64,000 bases of DNA from assembly GCF_032051675.1 (NCBI RefSeq), contig NZ_CP116968.1:4581001-4645000 (forward strand), in the 5' to 3' direction. Position numbers and translations under genes: made by a program. Positions 28,557 through 35,859 of this stretch are shown one piece after another. This DNA comes from Candidatus Nitrospira neomarina. Lineage in GTDB: Bacteria; Nitrospirota; Nitrospiria; Nitrospirales; UBA8639. The notes under the pieces are model-generated. The model worked only from the letters and a program-made list of their open reading frames with translations. It was not told the origin of the DNA and did not search any database. Position 1 is the stretch's first letter, and each line of letters starts with the position of its first letter.

Positions 28557-29831
28557 GTGAACATTTTAATCATAGGCAACGGTGGCCGCGAGCATGCCCT
28601 GGCATGGAAGCTTGCCCAATCCCCACGTGTGGGGAAACTTTTTTGTGCCCCGGGCAATGCGGGGATCGCCCAGGTAGCCGAATGTGTGTCACTTCAGGTC
28701 GATGACATTGAAGGGCTTAAGCACTTTGCCCAAACCCACGAGATCAACCTCACGGTGGTCGGACCCGAGCTGCCGCTCTCCCTCGGCATCGCCGACGAAT
28801 TCCGAAAATCGCACTTGAGGATTTTTGGCCCCACTCGCAATGCGGCTCTTATTGAATCCAGCAAATCGTTTGCCAAAGAACTCATGGTGCGGGAAAACAT
28901 TCCCACCCCTTCTTCCCGCACATTTGACCAGCTGGAGCCGGCTTTACTCTGGCTTGAATCCTGCCCCCTCCCGATCGTGGTGAAAGCCGATGGACTGGCG
29001 CAAGGGAAGGGGGTCATCATCTGTGCGACCAGGGCGGATGCCCGTGAAGCGGTTCGCAGCATGCTGGAGGAGCAGCGTTTTGGAGTCGCCGGCGCCCGGG
29101 TGGTGCTGGAAGAATTTCTTGAGGGAGAAGAACTCACTGTCATGGCCTTTGCCGATGGCCGAACGGTCATCCCTATGATCCCCGCCCAGGATCATAAGCG
29201 AATCGGTGAAGGGGACACGGGTCTGAATACTGGAGGGATGGGGGCCTATGCGCCGGCTCCATTGGGAACACCGGAACTCCGTCAGCGTATTCTTGATGAA
29301 GTGCTGTCTCCGGCGGTGACCGGGTTGTCCCGGGTGGGGAGTCCGTTTTACGGCGTGTTATATGCGGGGATTATGGTGAAGGATGGCAAACCCTATGTAT
29401 TGGAATTTAACTCCCGCTTTGGCGATCCCGAAACTCAAGTGGTCCTGCCACTCTTAAAAACAGATTTATTAGACGTGCTTGAAGCCGTGGTCGAACATCG
29501 TTTGGACCAACTGCATGTTGAGTGGCACAATCAGGCAGCGGTGTGCGTGGTGTTGACCTCCGGCGGATATCCCGGGTCCTACCAAACGGGATTGCCGATT
29601 ACCGGCCTCCCGGAAAAAGAGTCGAAGTCGGTCATGGTGTTCCACGCCGGGACCTCCTATGTTAATGAAAAGATTGTCACGAATGGCGGGAGAGTCTTAG
29701 GCGTGACCGGGATTGATTCAACCCTGGCCGGTGCCAGAAATCATGCTCATCAGGCACTCGCTCCGATTAAATTTGAAGGCCGGTATTTCCGTTCAGACAT
29801 TGGCCACCGCGTGCTGCAGGTTTCATCCTGA
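28557..29831 (+). CDS. purD: Phosphoribosylamine-glycine ligase
   Basis: ATP-grasp enzyme joining phosphoribosylamine and glycine in purine synthesis. The 424-residue protein begins with the dinucleotide-like IIGNGGREHALAWKL. It continues with the GPELPLSLGIADEF substrate region, the ATP-grasp core (VKADGLAQGKGVII, EEFLEGEELTVMAF, DTGLNTGGMGAY) and the Mg-binding LEFNSRFGDPETQ. The start is GTG at 28557 with no strong ribosome site; Met-Asn-Ile-Leu follows, typical for the family. It is grouped with purH and followed 17 bp later by a YrdC-domain gene. Confidence 0.97.
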   Translation: MNILIIGNGGREHALAWKLAQSPRVGKLFCAPGNAGIAQVAECVSLQVDDIEGLKHFAQTHEINLTVVGPELPLSLGIADEFRKSHLRIFGPTRNAALIESSKSFAKELMVRENIPTPSSRTFDQLEPALLWLESCPLPIVVKADGLAQGKGVIICATRADAREAVRSMLEEQRFGVAGARVVLEEFLEGEELTVMAFADGRTVIPMIPAQDHKRIGEGDTGLNTGGMGAYAPAPLGTPELRQRILDEVLSPAVTGLSRVGSPFYGVLYAGIMVKDGKPYVLEFNSRFGDPETQVVLPLLKTDLLDVLEAVVEHRLDQLHVEWHNQAAVCVVLTSGGYPGSYQTGLPITGLPEKESKSVMVFHAGTSYVNEKIVTNGGRVLGVTGIDSTLAGARNHAHQALAPIKFEGRYFRSDIGHRVLQVSS

Positions 29832-29848
29832 TTCAAGGGCCCCCTACC

Positions 29849-30493
29849 GTGGCCACGGTTCTCCAACTCAATTCCCCACCACAGCCTCAACTGATTCATC
29901 AGGTTGCGCAATGCCTGCAAGAGGGCGGAGTCGTCGCTGTGCCGACCGACAGCTTTTACGCGCTGTCGGTCAGTCCCTTCAATGAAATGGCATTAAAGCG
30001 GCTGATGGATATCAAAGGCGAACGCAGCCACAAACCCTTTCCGGTGTTAGTGGGTGACCCATCGCAACTGGACTGGCTGACGGAAGTGATTCCCGATGTC
30101 GCTCGAACACTCATGAAAGAGTTCTGGCCGGGTTTGCTCACGTTGATCCTGCAGGCTCGTCCCACTCTTTCGCCTATCCTGACCGGCGGACAGGGAACCA
30201 TAGGTGTCCGGCAACCGAATGATCCACGAGTTTGCGAACTCATGACGCACATCGGGCCGCTCACCGGCACCAGCGCCAATCGAAGCGGACAGCCGCCGGC
30301 GCAATCCGCGGGAGATGTGATGGAACATTTGGGGGCAGTGGTTGATGTGGTTGTCGATGGCGGACCTGCGCCGGGAGGTCAACCCTCCACGGTGCTACAA
30401 ATTCTGCCGGAACTCTGCATCCTTCGTCAGGGGGCCATTTCCCGCCTGAAACTTCAAGAAGTCCTTGACCGTAACGAAAAACCCATTTCCTAG
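29849..30493 (+). CDS. tsaC: L-threonylcarbamoyladenylate synthase (Sua5/YrdC/YwlC family)
   Basis: Makes threonylcarbamoyl-AMP from Thr, bicarbonate and ATP for t6A37 modification of ANN-decoding tRNAs. The 214 residues are mostly one YrdC domain: GGVVAVPTDSFYALS near the N-terminus, KGERSHKPFPVLVGD, RQPNDP, and the TGTSANRSGQPP motif that closes the active site. It lacks the extra C-terminal Sua5 domain. The start is GTG, 17 bp after purD, so co-transcription with purHD is likely. Some YrdC paralogues (YciO) act elsewhere, so the symbol is slightly uncertain. Confidence 0.85.
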   Translation: MATVLQLNSPPQPQLIHQVAQCLQEGGVVAVPTDSFYALSVSPFNEMALKRLMDIKGERSHKPFPVLVGDPSQLDWLTEVIPDVARTLMKEFWPGLLTLILQARPTLSPILTGGQGTIGVRQPNDPRVCELMTHIGPLTGTSANRSGQPPAQSAGDVMEHLGAVVDVVVDGGPAPGGQPSTVLQILPELCILRQGAISRLKLQEVLDRNEKPIS

Positions 30494-30626
30494 TAGGTTT
30501 CTGAGAAATTCTCATACATCATTGAATGAATGAGATGGGCCCTCTCCACCATCTGCTCTCCTGTTTTGCCTGCACGGGTCGTTGTCCTTAGGCAACCAGG
30601 GAAATTGTTGTGCTTAAGAAAAACTC

Positions 30627-30654
30627 TTGAAGTATCTGATCTATTGGGTATAAT
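30627..30654 (+). promoter_or_regulatory. Promoter of the toxin-antitoxin pair
   Basis: TTGAAG (30627-30632), a 16-bp spacer and a perfect TATAAT (30649-30654), about 34 bp before the antitoxin start. It is the best -10 element in the window. Confidence 0.7.
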
Positions 30655-30666
30655 CTTACTAGTAAG
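30655..30666 (+). promoter_or_regulatory. Palindromic operator at the transcription start of the toxin-antitoxin pair
   Basis: CTTACTAGTAAG is a perfect 12-bp palindrome directly after the TATAAT box, covering the expected +1. AbrB/MazE-type antitoxins repress their own promoters by binding such palindromes, so this is the likely autoregulatory site; binding itself is inferred. Confidence 0.55.
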
Positions 30667-30687
30667 TTTAAAGAAAAGGAGGCTGGC

Positions 30688-30951
30688 ATGGCATCTATAG
30701 CCACAACAAAACTTTCATCCAAGGGCCAAGTCGTCATTCCGGAAGAGATACGAAAGCAACTGGGTTTAAAGGAAGGCGATCAATTTGTGGTAGTGGGGCA
30801 AGATGACGCGGTCATTCTGAAAAGCATAAAAAAGCCCGTCTTGAATGAATTTGATTCGCTAATCGATAAGGCCAGGCGGCAAGCGAGGGACGCCAGGTTG
30901 AAGCGTTCAGACATTGGGAAGGCCATTGCCAAAGTCAGAACCGCATCATGA
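30688..30951 (+). CDS. AbrB/MazE-type antitoxin
   Basis: An 87-residue DNA-binding antitoxin. Residues about 5-50 form a SpoVT/AbrB swapped-hairpin domain (TTKLSSKGQVVIPEEIRKQLGLKEGDQFVVV), followed by a polar helical tail rich in Arg and Lys that would neutralise the toxin. AAAGGAGG lies 5 nt before the ATG, the strongest ribosome site of this region. Its last codons overlap the PIN toxin start by 4 bp, the standard arrangement for a type II pair. Promoter and palindrome lie just upstream. Confidence 0.9.
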   Translation: MASIATTKLSSKGQVVIPEEIRKQLGLKEGDQFVVVGQDDAVILKSIKKPVLNEFDSLIDKARRQARDARLKRSDIGKAIAKVRTAS

Positions 30952-31361
30952 GGCTCGTCCTTGACACCAATGTCTTTATTTCTGGTGTGTTTTTCGCTGG
31001 ACCGCCTTTTGACATTCTGAAATCTTGGAGAGTTGGCCAAGTTGAAATTGTCGTCTCTGCTGAAATTCTGGACGAATACCGACGAGTTGGTGTTGAGCTG
31101 TCCGAGAAATACACAGCCGTTGACCTTACTCCGTTTCTCGAGCTTCTGATCTCCCATGCCATCGTCGTTCATGCACCCCCTTTGGATGAGCGTGTGTGCT
31201 CCGATCCTGATGATGATAAATTTATGGCTTGTGCTCTGGCAGGCGGGTCAAAATTTATTTGTAGTGGTGATAAAGCCCTCTTGAAGATATCGGGATACAA
31301 GGGGATTTCGGTCGTGACACCCAGAGTATTCGTGGATCGATACCTGCCACACAAGAAATAA
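30948..31361 (+). CDS. PIN-domain toxin (putative ribonuclease, COG1569 type)
   Basis: A 137-residue PIN-fold Mg-dependent RNase and toxin half of a type II pair with the overlapping AbrB gene. Candidate catalytic acids are D6 (VLDTNVFISG), E43 (EILDEY), D88-D90 (DPDDDKFMACAL) and D108 (CSGDKALL). The start shares an ATGA overlap with the antitoxin stop. It resembles the chromosomal PIN_3 group, whose members cleave RNA, sometimes tRNA; the target here is unknown. It marks the left end of the accessory stretch. Confidence 0.88.
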   Translation: MRLVLDTNVFISGVFFAGPPFDILKSWRVGQVEIVVSAEILDEYRRVGVELSEKYTAVDLTPFLELLISHAIVVHAPPLDERVCSDPDDDKFMACALAGGSKFICSGDKALLKISGYKGISVVTPRVFVDRYLPHKK

Positions 31362-32126
31362 ACGTCTATTAGGTTGTTGACTTCCTTTACCAACCAAGTC
31401 TCTTGGCAGGGTTCTGTCATGTTGAAGCGGTTGACCAATTGACATATTCCGCTGATTGAGCAAGGATTCGGCTGGCCAATACTAGTGGTTCCAATATGGT
31501 TCTGGCCTACAGATTGACGATATTTGTCGGGAATCCATTTTGGTATTTATCACTAAAAAAGGCCGGTAGAAAATGCATGATACTTGTGTTTCTAGCTCTC
31601 GTGGCACAACTTGATTTTCTGTATTGCCGGGTTTCGTCCCGGCGGCCGAGGTCCTTTTCTTTCGGGAAAAGGACCCAAAACCATTGACGCCCCGTCTGGC
31701 CTCAATGAGGTGAATGGACGCCAGCCTGAGGAGGGCGGACCAACTCGCTCCGCTCAAACAAGGCCCGCCAGCGGATGAGAGCGTCCCTCCCTTGGGCCAG
31801 ACGGCAGGCGTCGGATCATGGGAGACGAACCTTTTAGGGACTCTCATGAAAAAGCGAGGAGCCATGTAATCTGTGTGATCTGTTCGGAGTCCGGCAAATG
31901 GTCTTATCATCCCGTCCGATGCGGAAAGCAGGAAAGACTGACCCGCCTTGTGGTATTTGTCTTTGACAACGGCGTTTGGGATGGTTCTAAGCAATAAGAA
32001 ACATGAAGAAATCGCAGACAAGAGGATTTGGGTTTAGCTGAATAGACTGCATTAGCCAGGGTGAGCTATGAAGACCAATATGCTGCCTAGTTAGACGCCG
32101 AAATCCTACTTCGTTCGTTAGAGTTC
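31362..32126. other. Gene-free accessory spacer
   Basis: A 765-bp stretch with no convincing gene; a 179-codon minus-strand frame here only reads through the folded element at 31626-31812. A GTTAGAC box (32090-32096), like the integron R' consensus GTTRRRY, lies 30 bp before the next gene. The remainder shows no features I can name. Confidence 0.45.
31626..31812. repeat. Highly folded intergenic element (likely dispersed repeat)
   Basis: Three nested perfect stems in 187 bp: GCCGGG/CCCGGC (31626-31643, loop TTTCGT); GGTCCTTTTC/GAAAAGGACC (31650-31675, loop TTTCGG); and a long stem of GACGCC plus CCGTCTGGCC (31686-31701) against GGCCAGACGG and GGCGTC (31795-31812) with a 2-nt bulge. Inside the last, GGACGC (31716-31721) pairs with GCGTCC (31781-31786). 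I recall similar sequences as intergenic repeats in many environmental genomes, often misannotated as proteins; that memory needs a search. Confidence 0.6.
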
Positions 32127-32870
32127 ATGATGACCCAGATCACCGAAGATCAGAATCCCGCACCACCGGGAGTCATACATGTCTGGGTGAGTCCGCCCAA
32201 CGCTCCAATTCCAACAACGCGAGATCCGGTCAGGATCGCGGTTGGCACACCAGATGGTGTTAGCAGCAACTCTTGGCGTGTGTGGGTGAAAGGACTCGAC
32301 ACCTATGTCATGTGCCGGGACAACTTTCGGGAAATCAAGATAAGCTTGCACGCCTCGGGGATTTGGCGGGTGGCCCTAACTGAAGGGACCATCAAGGCCC
32401 GTCCAGAGCTTGTTCTCGGTGGGGGTGATCGGGTTATCCATCGACGGCGTCCAGATCTTTCGCACGCCACCAAAGCTTTAATTGGATTTCAGATTATCTT
32501 CCTGAAGGAGGGGCTGTATCTCCAAAGGTCTGACCGAACCAAATGGCCAAAGTCTGTCGTGTTTGTTGAGCCTCCGCAAGCCGACACCGACATGACGGTT
32601 CTGTCAGTAACGGTCGTGCCTAGCACCGCGCCTTTGGTGTTGCGTCCAAACACTCGCGGAATTGTTGTGGCCCTACTTCCCCTCGGACAGGATCACACCG
32701 TTCAGGTTGTGGCGACCCATGAGAACGACGCTGTCTTCAAGCCACTCCTACGAGATGCGTTCCGACGGAGTGTGTACTCTCTACCGGAAGGCGCGATATT
32801 TACTGCTCATGGCCATCGTCCTGACCAAACGCCTTGGTTCTCCGCGGTTCCGTTCCGCAAATTTGCATGA
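32127..32870 (+). CDS. Protein of unknown function (cassette-like gene 1)
   Basis: A 247-residue protein without signal peptide or membrane helix that I do not recognise. The composition is rich in beta-forming segments (VIHVWVSPPNAPIPTT, DPVRIAVGTPDG, TVLSVTVVPSTAPLVLRP, GIVVALLPLG). It has a conserved-looking middle part (VWVKGLDTYVMCRDNFREIKISLHASGIWRVALTE) and a C-terminus GHRPDQTPWFSAVPFRKFA. This suggests two beta-sandwich-like halves. Start ATG 32127 lies 30 bp after a GTTAGAC box. Codon use looks like a normal gene. Its orphan position between an integron-like box and a folded repeat suggests it is mobile cargo. Confidence 0.72.
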   Translation: MMTQITEDQNPAPPGVIHVWVSPPNAPIPTTRDPVRIAVGTPDGVSSNSWRVWVKGLDTYVMCRDNFREIKISLHASGIWRVALTEGTIKARPELVLGGGDRVIHRRRPDLSHATKALIGFQIIFLKEGLYLQRSDRTKWPKSVVFVEPPQADTDMTVLSVTVVPSTAPLVLRPNTRGIVVALLPLGQDHTVQVVATHENDAVFKPLLRDAFRRSVYSLPEGAIFTAHGHRPDQTPWFSAVPFRKFA

Positions 32871-33212
32871 AATTAACCGCTGCGGTGCATGCAGCGCAAC
32901 TGAAATTGCCAAACATGGCGCTGAATCTGTAGAGCAGATGAGACTGCAAGGTAGGAGGTGAACAGGCTCGCAGGTGAGCTTAGATGCGTTCAGCCGACCG
33001 CAGGCAGTGGACGGGAAGCTGAGGGGGTTGAGTGGGCCGCAGCTGTTCGATGTGAGAGAGAGGGGAATGATGAGCGGTCGGCTGAACGGGGTTCGCGTCT
33101 GGCCGTGCATCCCAGCGGCCTGCGGCGGCCGAACGCGGGGATCGAATCGACGAGCCTTCGACCCGCCACTCAGCCGCAGGCTCTTTTAGCATTTAATCAG
33201 AGAGAGCATCAT
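32871..33212. other. Intercassette spacer containing repeat copy A
   Basis: No gene is supported here. A continuous open frame runs through it into the next gene, but its first 85 codons translate the repeat and look random (Arg/Pro/Ala-rich). The stretch begins with a CGCTGC/GCAGCG hairpin directly after the stop of the previous gene and then holds repeat copy A (32988-33191). Confidence 0.5.
32988..33191 (+). repeat. Diverged ~205-bp repeat, copy A (attC-like)
   Basis: Aligns by eye with copy B (34256-34462) over its whole length, roughly two thirds identical in the first 100 bp and less after that. It contains a perfect 14-bp inverted repeat: GTTCAGCCGACCGC (32988-33001) and GCGGTCGGCTGAAC (33074-33087). 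It ends at TTTAGCA (33185-33191), which aligns with GTTAGGC of copy B, 22 bp before the next gene. Confidence 0.6.
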
Positions 33213-34181
33213 TTGTTTAGCCACGAGTTGTTTGACAATTACGGCTTTGAAGATATCCCGCTTAACCGGGATATTTTCATTGTTGATGAAATCTATCTTG
33301 GCGACTACGAAAATTCGATGCTTCGGTTTTTTGAGGGAGCGGAGTATGAGCACGTAGGCTATGTTAGCTATGCGGCAGCAAGGGCGATCAATAACAATTC
33401 CATTGAGCTTTCTTGGTATGCGGAACGACATGATCGGTTTCACGAAATTGCCATAATTTTATCTCGTGATCAATTCGTTGCGTGTGTTGGCTCGTGGCAA
33501 TGGGATGAAAAACCCAGAATTTTTGTCAAAAGCGAATGGCTCTCAAATATTTATTTGAGAACTTATTCGGTATTTGCCTTAATTGATGCGGCAGACGTCA
33601 AAAAAGCATTGCATGACGGCTCGATAACTAGGTCGCGCCTCATCAAGTTAAGAAAAGGAATCGATGATCTTTCCGAGAAATACAAAGACATCTCTTTTAT
33701 TTCCTTTGCCGACAGTCTTTTGCTGAAAAGTAATTGGTCTGTAGGTGACTTTAAAAGCGAATACACATACTCCCCTGAGGTATTTATCTATCTAGCTGGC
33801 GAAATCGATGCTATTTATCAGTCAATTCTGGGGCTCAAGACATATGCAGTAATCGCTCAAGGCAGCAATGAATATTACGATGATGCCCTGTTGCATATAT
33901 CGCCATCTCATAATCACATTTGTCTTAACAGTTTAGGAGTTCCGTTTGCCCAGTTAATGGAGATTGAGGGAACGGCGAGAAAAGCTATTAAGGCAGAGAT
34001 TCATCTTCCTTCTGATCTGTATATGGATGAACAATATTTTCATTCTCTAAAATTCAAGTATGGTTTTGAAAAGAAAGCAGAGCCAAGCAATAAATATCAA
34101 GCGAAAATGATGTCAACTCCGTCTAAGTATTACTACACGGCACGTAGTGTTGTTATCAGCAATCTAGGGGTGGAGAAATGA
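33213..34181 (+). CDS. Protein of unknown function (cassette-like gene 2, AT-rich)
   Basis: About 322 residues if it starts at TTG 33213; the open frame continues to 32958 but that part lies in repeat copy A and is not protein-like. An AGAGAGAG run precedes the TTG, and TTG 33228 is another option. The product looks soluble, with FDNYGFEDIPLNRDIFIVDEI, YVSYAAARAINNNSIELSWYAE, FVACVGSWQWDEKP, DDLSEKYKDISFISFADSLLLKSNW and YVYLAGEIDAIYQSI-like segments. The last resembles nucleotide-sensing or immunity-type proteins only superficially; I do not recognise the family. The gene is visibly AT-richer than its neighbours, a sign of transfer. Confidence 0.68.
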   Translation: MFSHELFDNYGFEDIPLNRDIFIVDEIYLGDYENSMLRFFEGAEYEHVGYVSYAAARAINNNSIELSWYAERHDRFHEIAIILSRDQFVACVGSWQWDEKPRIFVKSEWLSNIYLRTYSVFALIDAADVKKALHDGSITRSRLIKLRKGIDDLSEKYKDISFISFADSLLLKSNWSVGDFKSEYTYSPEVFIYLAGEIDAIYQSILGLKTYAVIAQGSNEYYDDALLHISPSHNHICLNSLGVPFAQLMEIEGTARKAIKAEIHLPSDLYMDEQYFHSLKFKYGFEKKAEPSNKYQAKMMSTPSKYYYTARSVVISNLGVEK

Positions 34182-34485
34182 ATGGTAATAATGCCTTCAA
34201 TAAGGACGTATTTTCCGTCCGCTGCGCTGGAAAAAATGCGCTGGTTACGGCAGGTGTTCAGCCGACTGCAGGCGGCTGACGGGGGGCTAACGGGTATAAA
34301 TGGGAGCCGTGGCTGCTTGATGGGGGATGGAGTGAAATTGATGAATGGTTGGCTAAACTGAGCCCGCGCTTGGAACTGCTTGTCGTATGTCTGCGGGAAC
34401 CGAAAGCGCGGCTCAATTCTAAAATTCTCGGGTTCGCGACTCAACCATGCGCTCTGTTAGGCTTTCATCCGATTGGACACCGCTA
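34182..34485. other. Intercassette spacer containing repeat copy B
   Basis: No gene. A GGACG/CGTCC hairpin (34204-34219 region) follows the stop of gene 2; repeat copy B (34256-34462) fills the rest and ends 23 bp before the VOC gene. Confidence 0.5.
34256..34462 (+). repeat. Diverged ~205-bp repeat, copy B (attC-like)
   Basis: Second copy of the repeat that also precedes gene 2. Its left arm GTTCAGCCGACT (34256-34267) and right arm GGTTGGCTAAAC (34347-34358) keep the pairing of copy A with two G-T wobbles and one mismatch. A second small stem CAGCCG/CGGCTG lies at the left end. It ends with GTTAGGC (34456-34462), an exact match to the integron R' consensus GTTRRRY. Confidence 0.6.
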
Positions 34486-34848
34486 ATGAAGATTGTTGAA
34501 TTTGCTTTTATTGTATATCCGGCCACGGATCTGGCGCGGTCCTGTGCCTTTTATGAGGGCGTTCTCGGGCTTACCAGCGCGACTTCCATGGATCTCGCCG
34601 ACGGATTCTGGGTCGAGTATGAGATCGGTCCTCACACGCTCGCCATCGGCAAAGAACCATTCCTGAAGGCATCGGGCGATGGTCCTCAGCTTGTGTTGGA
34701 AGTGGATGACTTCGACAAGACGATAGAACATCTCAGACATCACAACGTGCCGTTCGCCCTTGAGCCTTTCGACCTTCCTCACTGCCGGGCAGCCATTGTC
34801 CTGGACCCCGACGGTAATAAGCTCGGTATTCATAAACGAAAGGCCTAA
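34486..34848 (+). CDS. VOC superfamily (glyoxalase/bleomycin-resistance-like) protein
   Basis: A 120-residue one-domain VOC protein made of two beta-alpha-beta-beta-beta units. The first begins MKIVEFAFIVYPATDLARSCAFYEGVLGL and the second LVLEVDDFDKTIEHLRHHNVPFALEPFDLPHCRAAIVLDPDGNKLGIH. Candidate metal ligands are unclear, so it may be an enzyme or a binding protein. ATG 34486 begins exactly at the family start; the open frame extends upstream to 34447 but that part overlaps the R'-like GTTAGGC box. Its stop codon lies inside GCCTAAC, a sequence like the integron R'' box. VOC genes are frequent integron cargo. Confidence 0.85.
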   Translation: MKIVEFAFIVYPATDLARSCAFYEGVLGLTSATSMDLADGFWVEYEIGPHTLAIGKEPFLKASGDGPQLVLEVDDFDKTIEHLRHHNVPFALEPFDLPHCRAAIVLDPDGNKLGIHKRKA

Positions 34849-34870
34849 CATGTGCTAGGCCCATGTTTTT
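34842..34870 (+). terminator. Hairpin terminator overlapping the VOC stop codon
   Basis: GGCCTA (34842-34847) and TAGGCC (34856-34861) form a 6-bp stem; CCATG and five T follow. It lies between convergent genes. The left arm contains GCCTAAC, so the same bases could also be an attC R'' box. Confidence 0.45.
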
Positions 34871-34904
34871 AGGAGTCTTTGGAATGTGAGTTATGGAAAA
34901 TAAT

Positions 34905-35768
34905 TCAAATTTTGGATGTAGCTGCCATCTTGCGGGCTTCTTGTAGCGAGAGAAGCGGTGTTTGGAGGAGCTGTTGAGCGCGAGTGGAGTCCATGGTGAG
35001 GTTTTTGGGGCGGACCAGTCCGGATTCTTCGATGGTTCCCTGTTGAATAGACGATGTCTGTGTGATCCCAAAGTGCTGGAGCAACCCCATCCCCAAATCC
35101 CACCGGTTCAGGCTTTCAGGGCCCCCGAGATGTACGAGCCCTGGCACATCTTTGGTGGCGACTTCCAGTAACACTTCGGCAAGATTTTCCACCCAGACGG
35201 GACAGCGAAGTTCATCCATGAACAAGCGATACGGTTCGCCGGTTTGTGTGGCCTTGATTAAGCGTGTCGTCTGCCGGTCCGGCGTGCACAAATCATAGAG
35301 CAACGAGGTGCGGATAATGGTGGCCTTCGGGTTCAGGGAGCGGATGAGTTCCTCCGCCTGGGCTTTGGCATGGCCATAGGGGTTGATGGGGTTCGTGGGG
35401 CTCTTTTCGGTATAGGGCGCTGAAGTCCCATCAAAGACTTGATCTGTCGAGAGGTGAATGAAGCGAATATTTCGTTCCGACGATTGCATGGCGAGGAGTC
35501 CTGCTGCAGGGAGGATCGCTTCAATGCCTTTTCCCTGCTCCGAGCAGGCGGTATGAATAATGACGTCTGGTTGCACACGATCCATGAGGATTCGAACTTC
35601 CTCAGGGCTTTGGAGATCACACACATGAAAGGTGACGCCGGGAAGGGATGTGGAGGGTGTGACGTGCAGCGTTCCGGCTGCGACAAATTGATTGGCGCGA
35701 CGTAGGAGGTGATTTCCTAAAAAGCCTGCTCCGCCGGTGACGAGGAGACGTGTTTTCATCGCCCGCAT
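34905..35768 (-). CDS. RmlD-like NAD(P)-dependent sugar-nucleotide reductase/epimerase family protein
   Basis: Extended SDR protein of the RmlD (dTDP-4-dehydrorhamnose reductase) group, 287 residues. The nucleotide-binding motif is VTGGAGFLGNHLL near the N-terminus. The catalytic Tyr-Lys is in YGHAKAQAEE and the preceding Ser-Thr in HLSTDQVFDG. The C-terminal part (PVWVENLAEVLLEVA, LVHLGGPESLNRWDLG) also fits RmlD. No other nucleotide-sugar genes are near, so rhamnose synthesis is not assured; related proteins serve other 4-keto sugars. An internal Met at 35759 is an equally good start. Confidence 0.8.
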   Translation of the reverse strand: MRAMKTRLLVTGGAGFLGNHLLRRANQFVAAGTLHVTPSTSLPGVTFHVCDLQSPEEVRILMDRVQPDVIIHTACSEQGKGIEAILPAAGLLAMQSSERNIRFIHLSTDQVFDGTSAPYTEKSPTNPINPYGHAKAQAEELIRSLNPKATIIRTSLLYDLCTPDRQTTRLIKATQTGEPYRLFMDELRCPVWVENLAEVLLEVATKDVPGLVHLGGPESLNRWDLGMGLLQHFGITQTSSIQQGTIEESGLVRPKNLTMDSTRAQQLLQTPLLSLQEARKMAATSKI

Positions 35769-35859
35769 TGTAGACCAATGCCAAAAGGAAAATCTTGTGT
35801 GAAGACAGACGGTTCCTTAGAATACCTGCAGGGGCAATATTTTTGGAAGGAACCGACTC

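Noticed and set aside
31482-32021. 179-codon minus-strand frame
   Set aside because: It reads through the three-stem element at 31626-31812, lacks a ribosome site and gives an Arg/Pro/Ser-rich low-quality product.
32988-33087. Retron msr/msd-like folded RNA
   Set aside because: The long inverted repeat recalls retrons, but no reverse transcriptase lies within the window.
32974-33189. Short frames on both strands inside repeat copy A
   Set aside because: They are by-products of the GC-rich inverted repeat and have no start signals.
32958-33212. N-terminal extension of the gene at 33213
   Set aside because: The extension translates repeat copy A; composition is random-like and the protein-like region starts only near residue 85.
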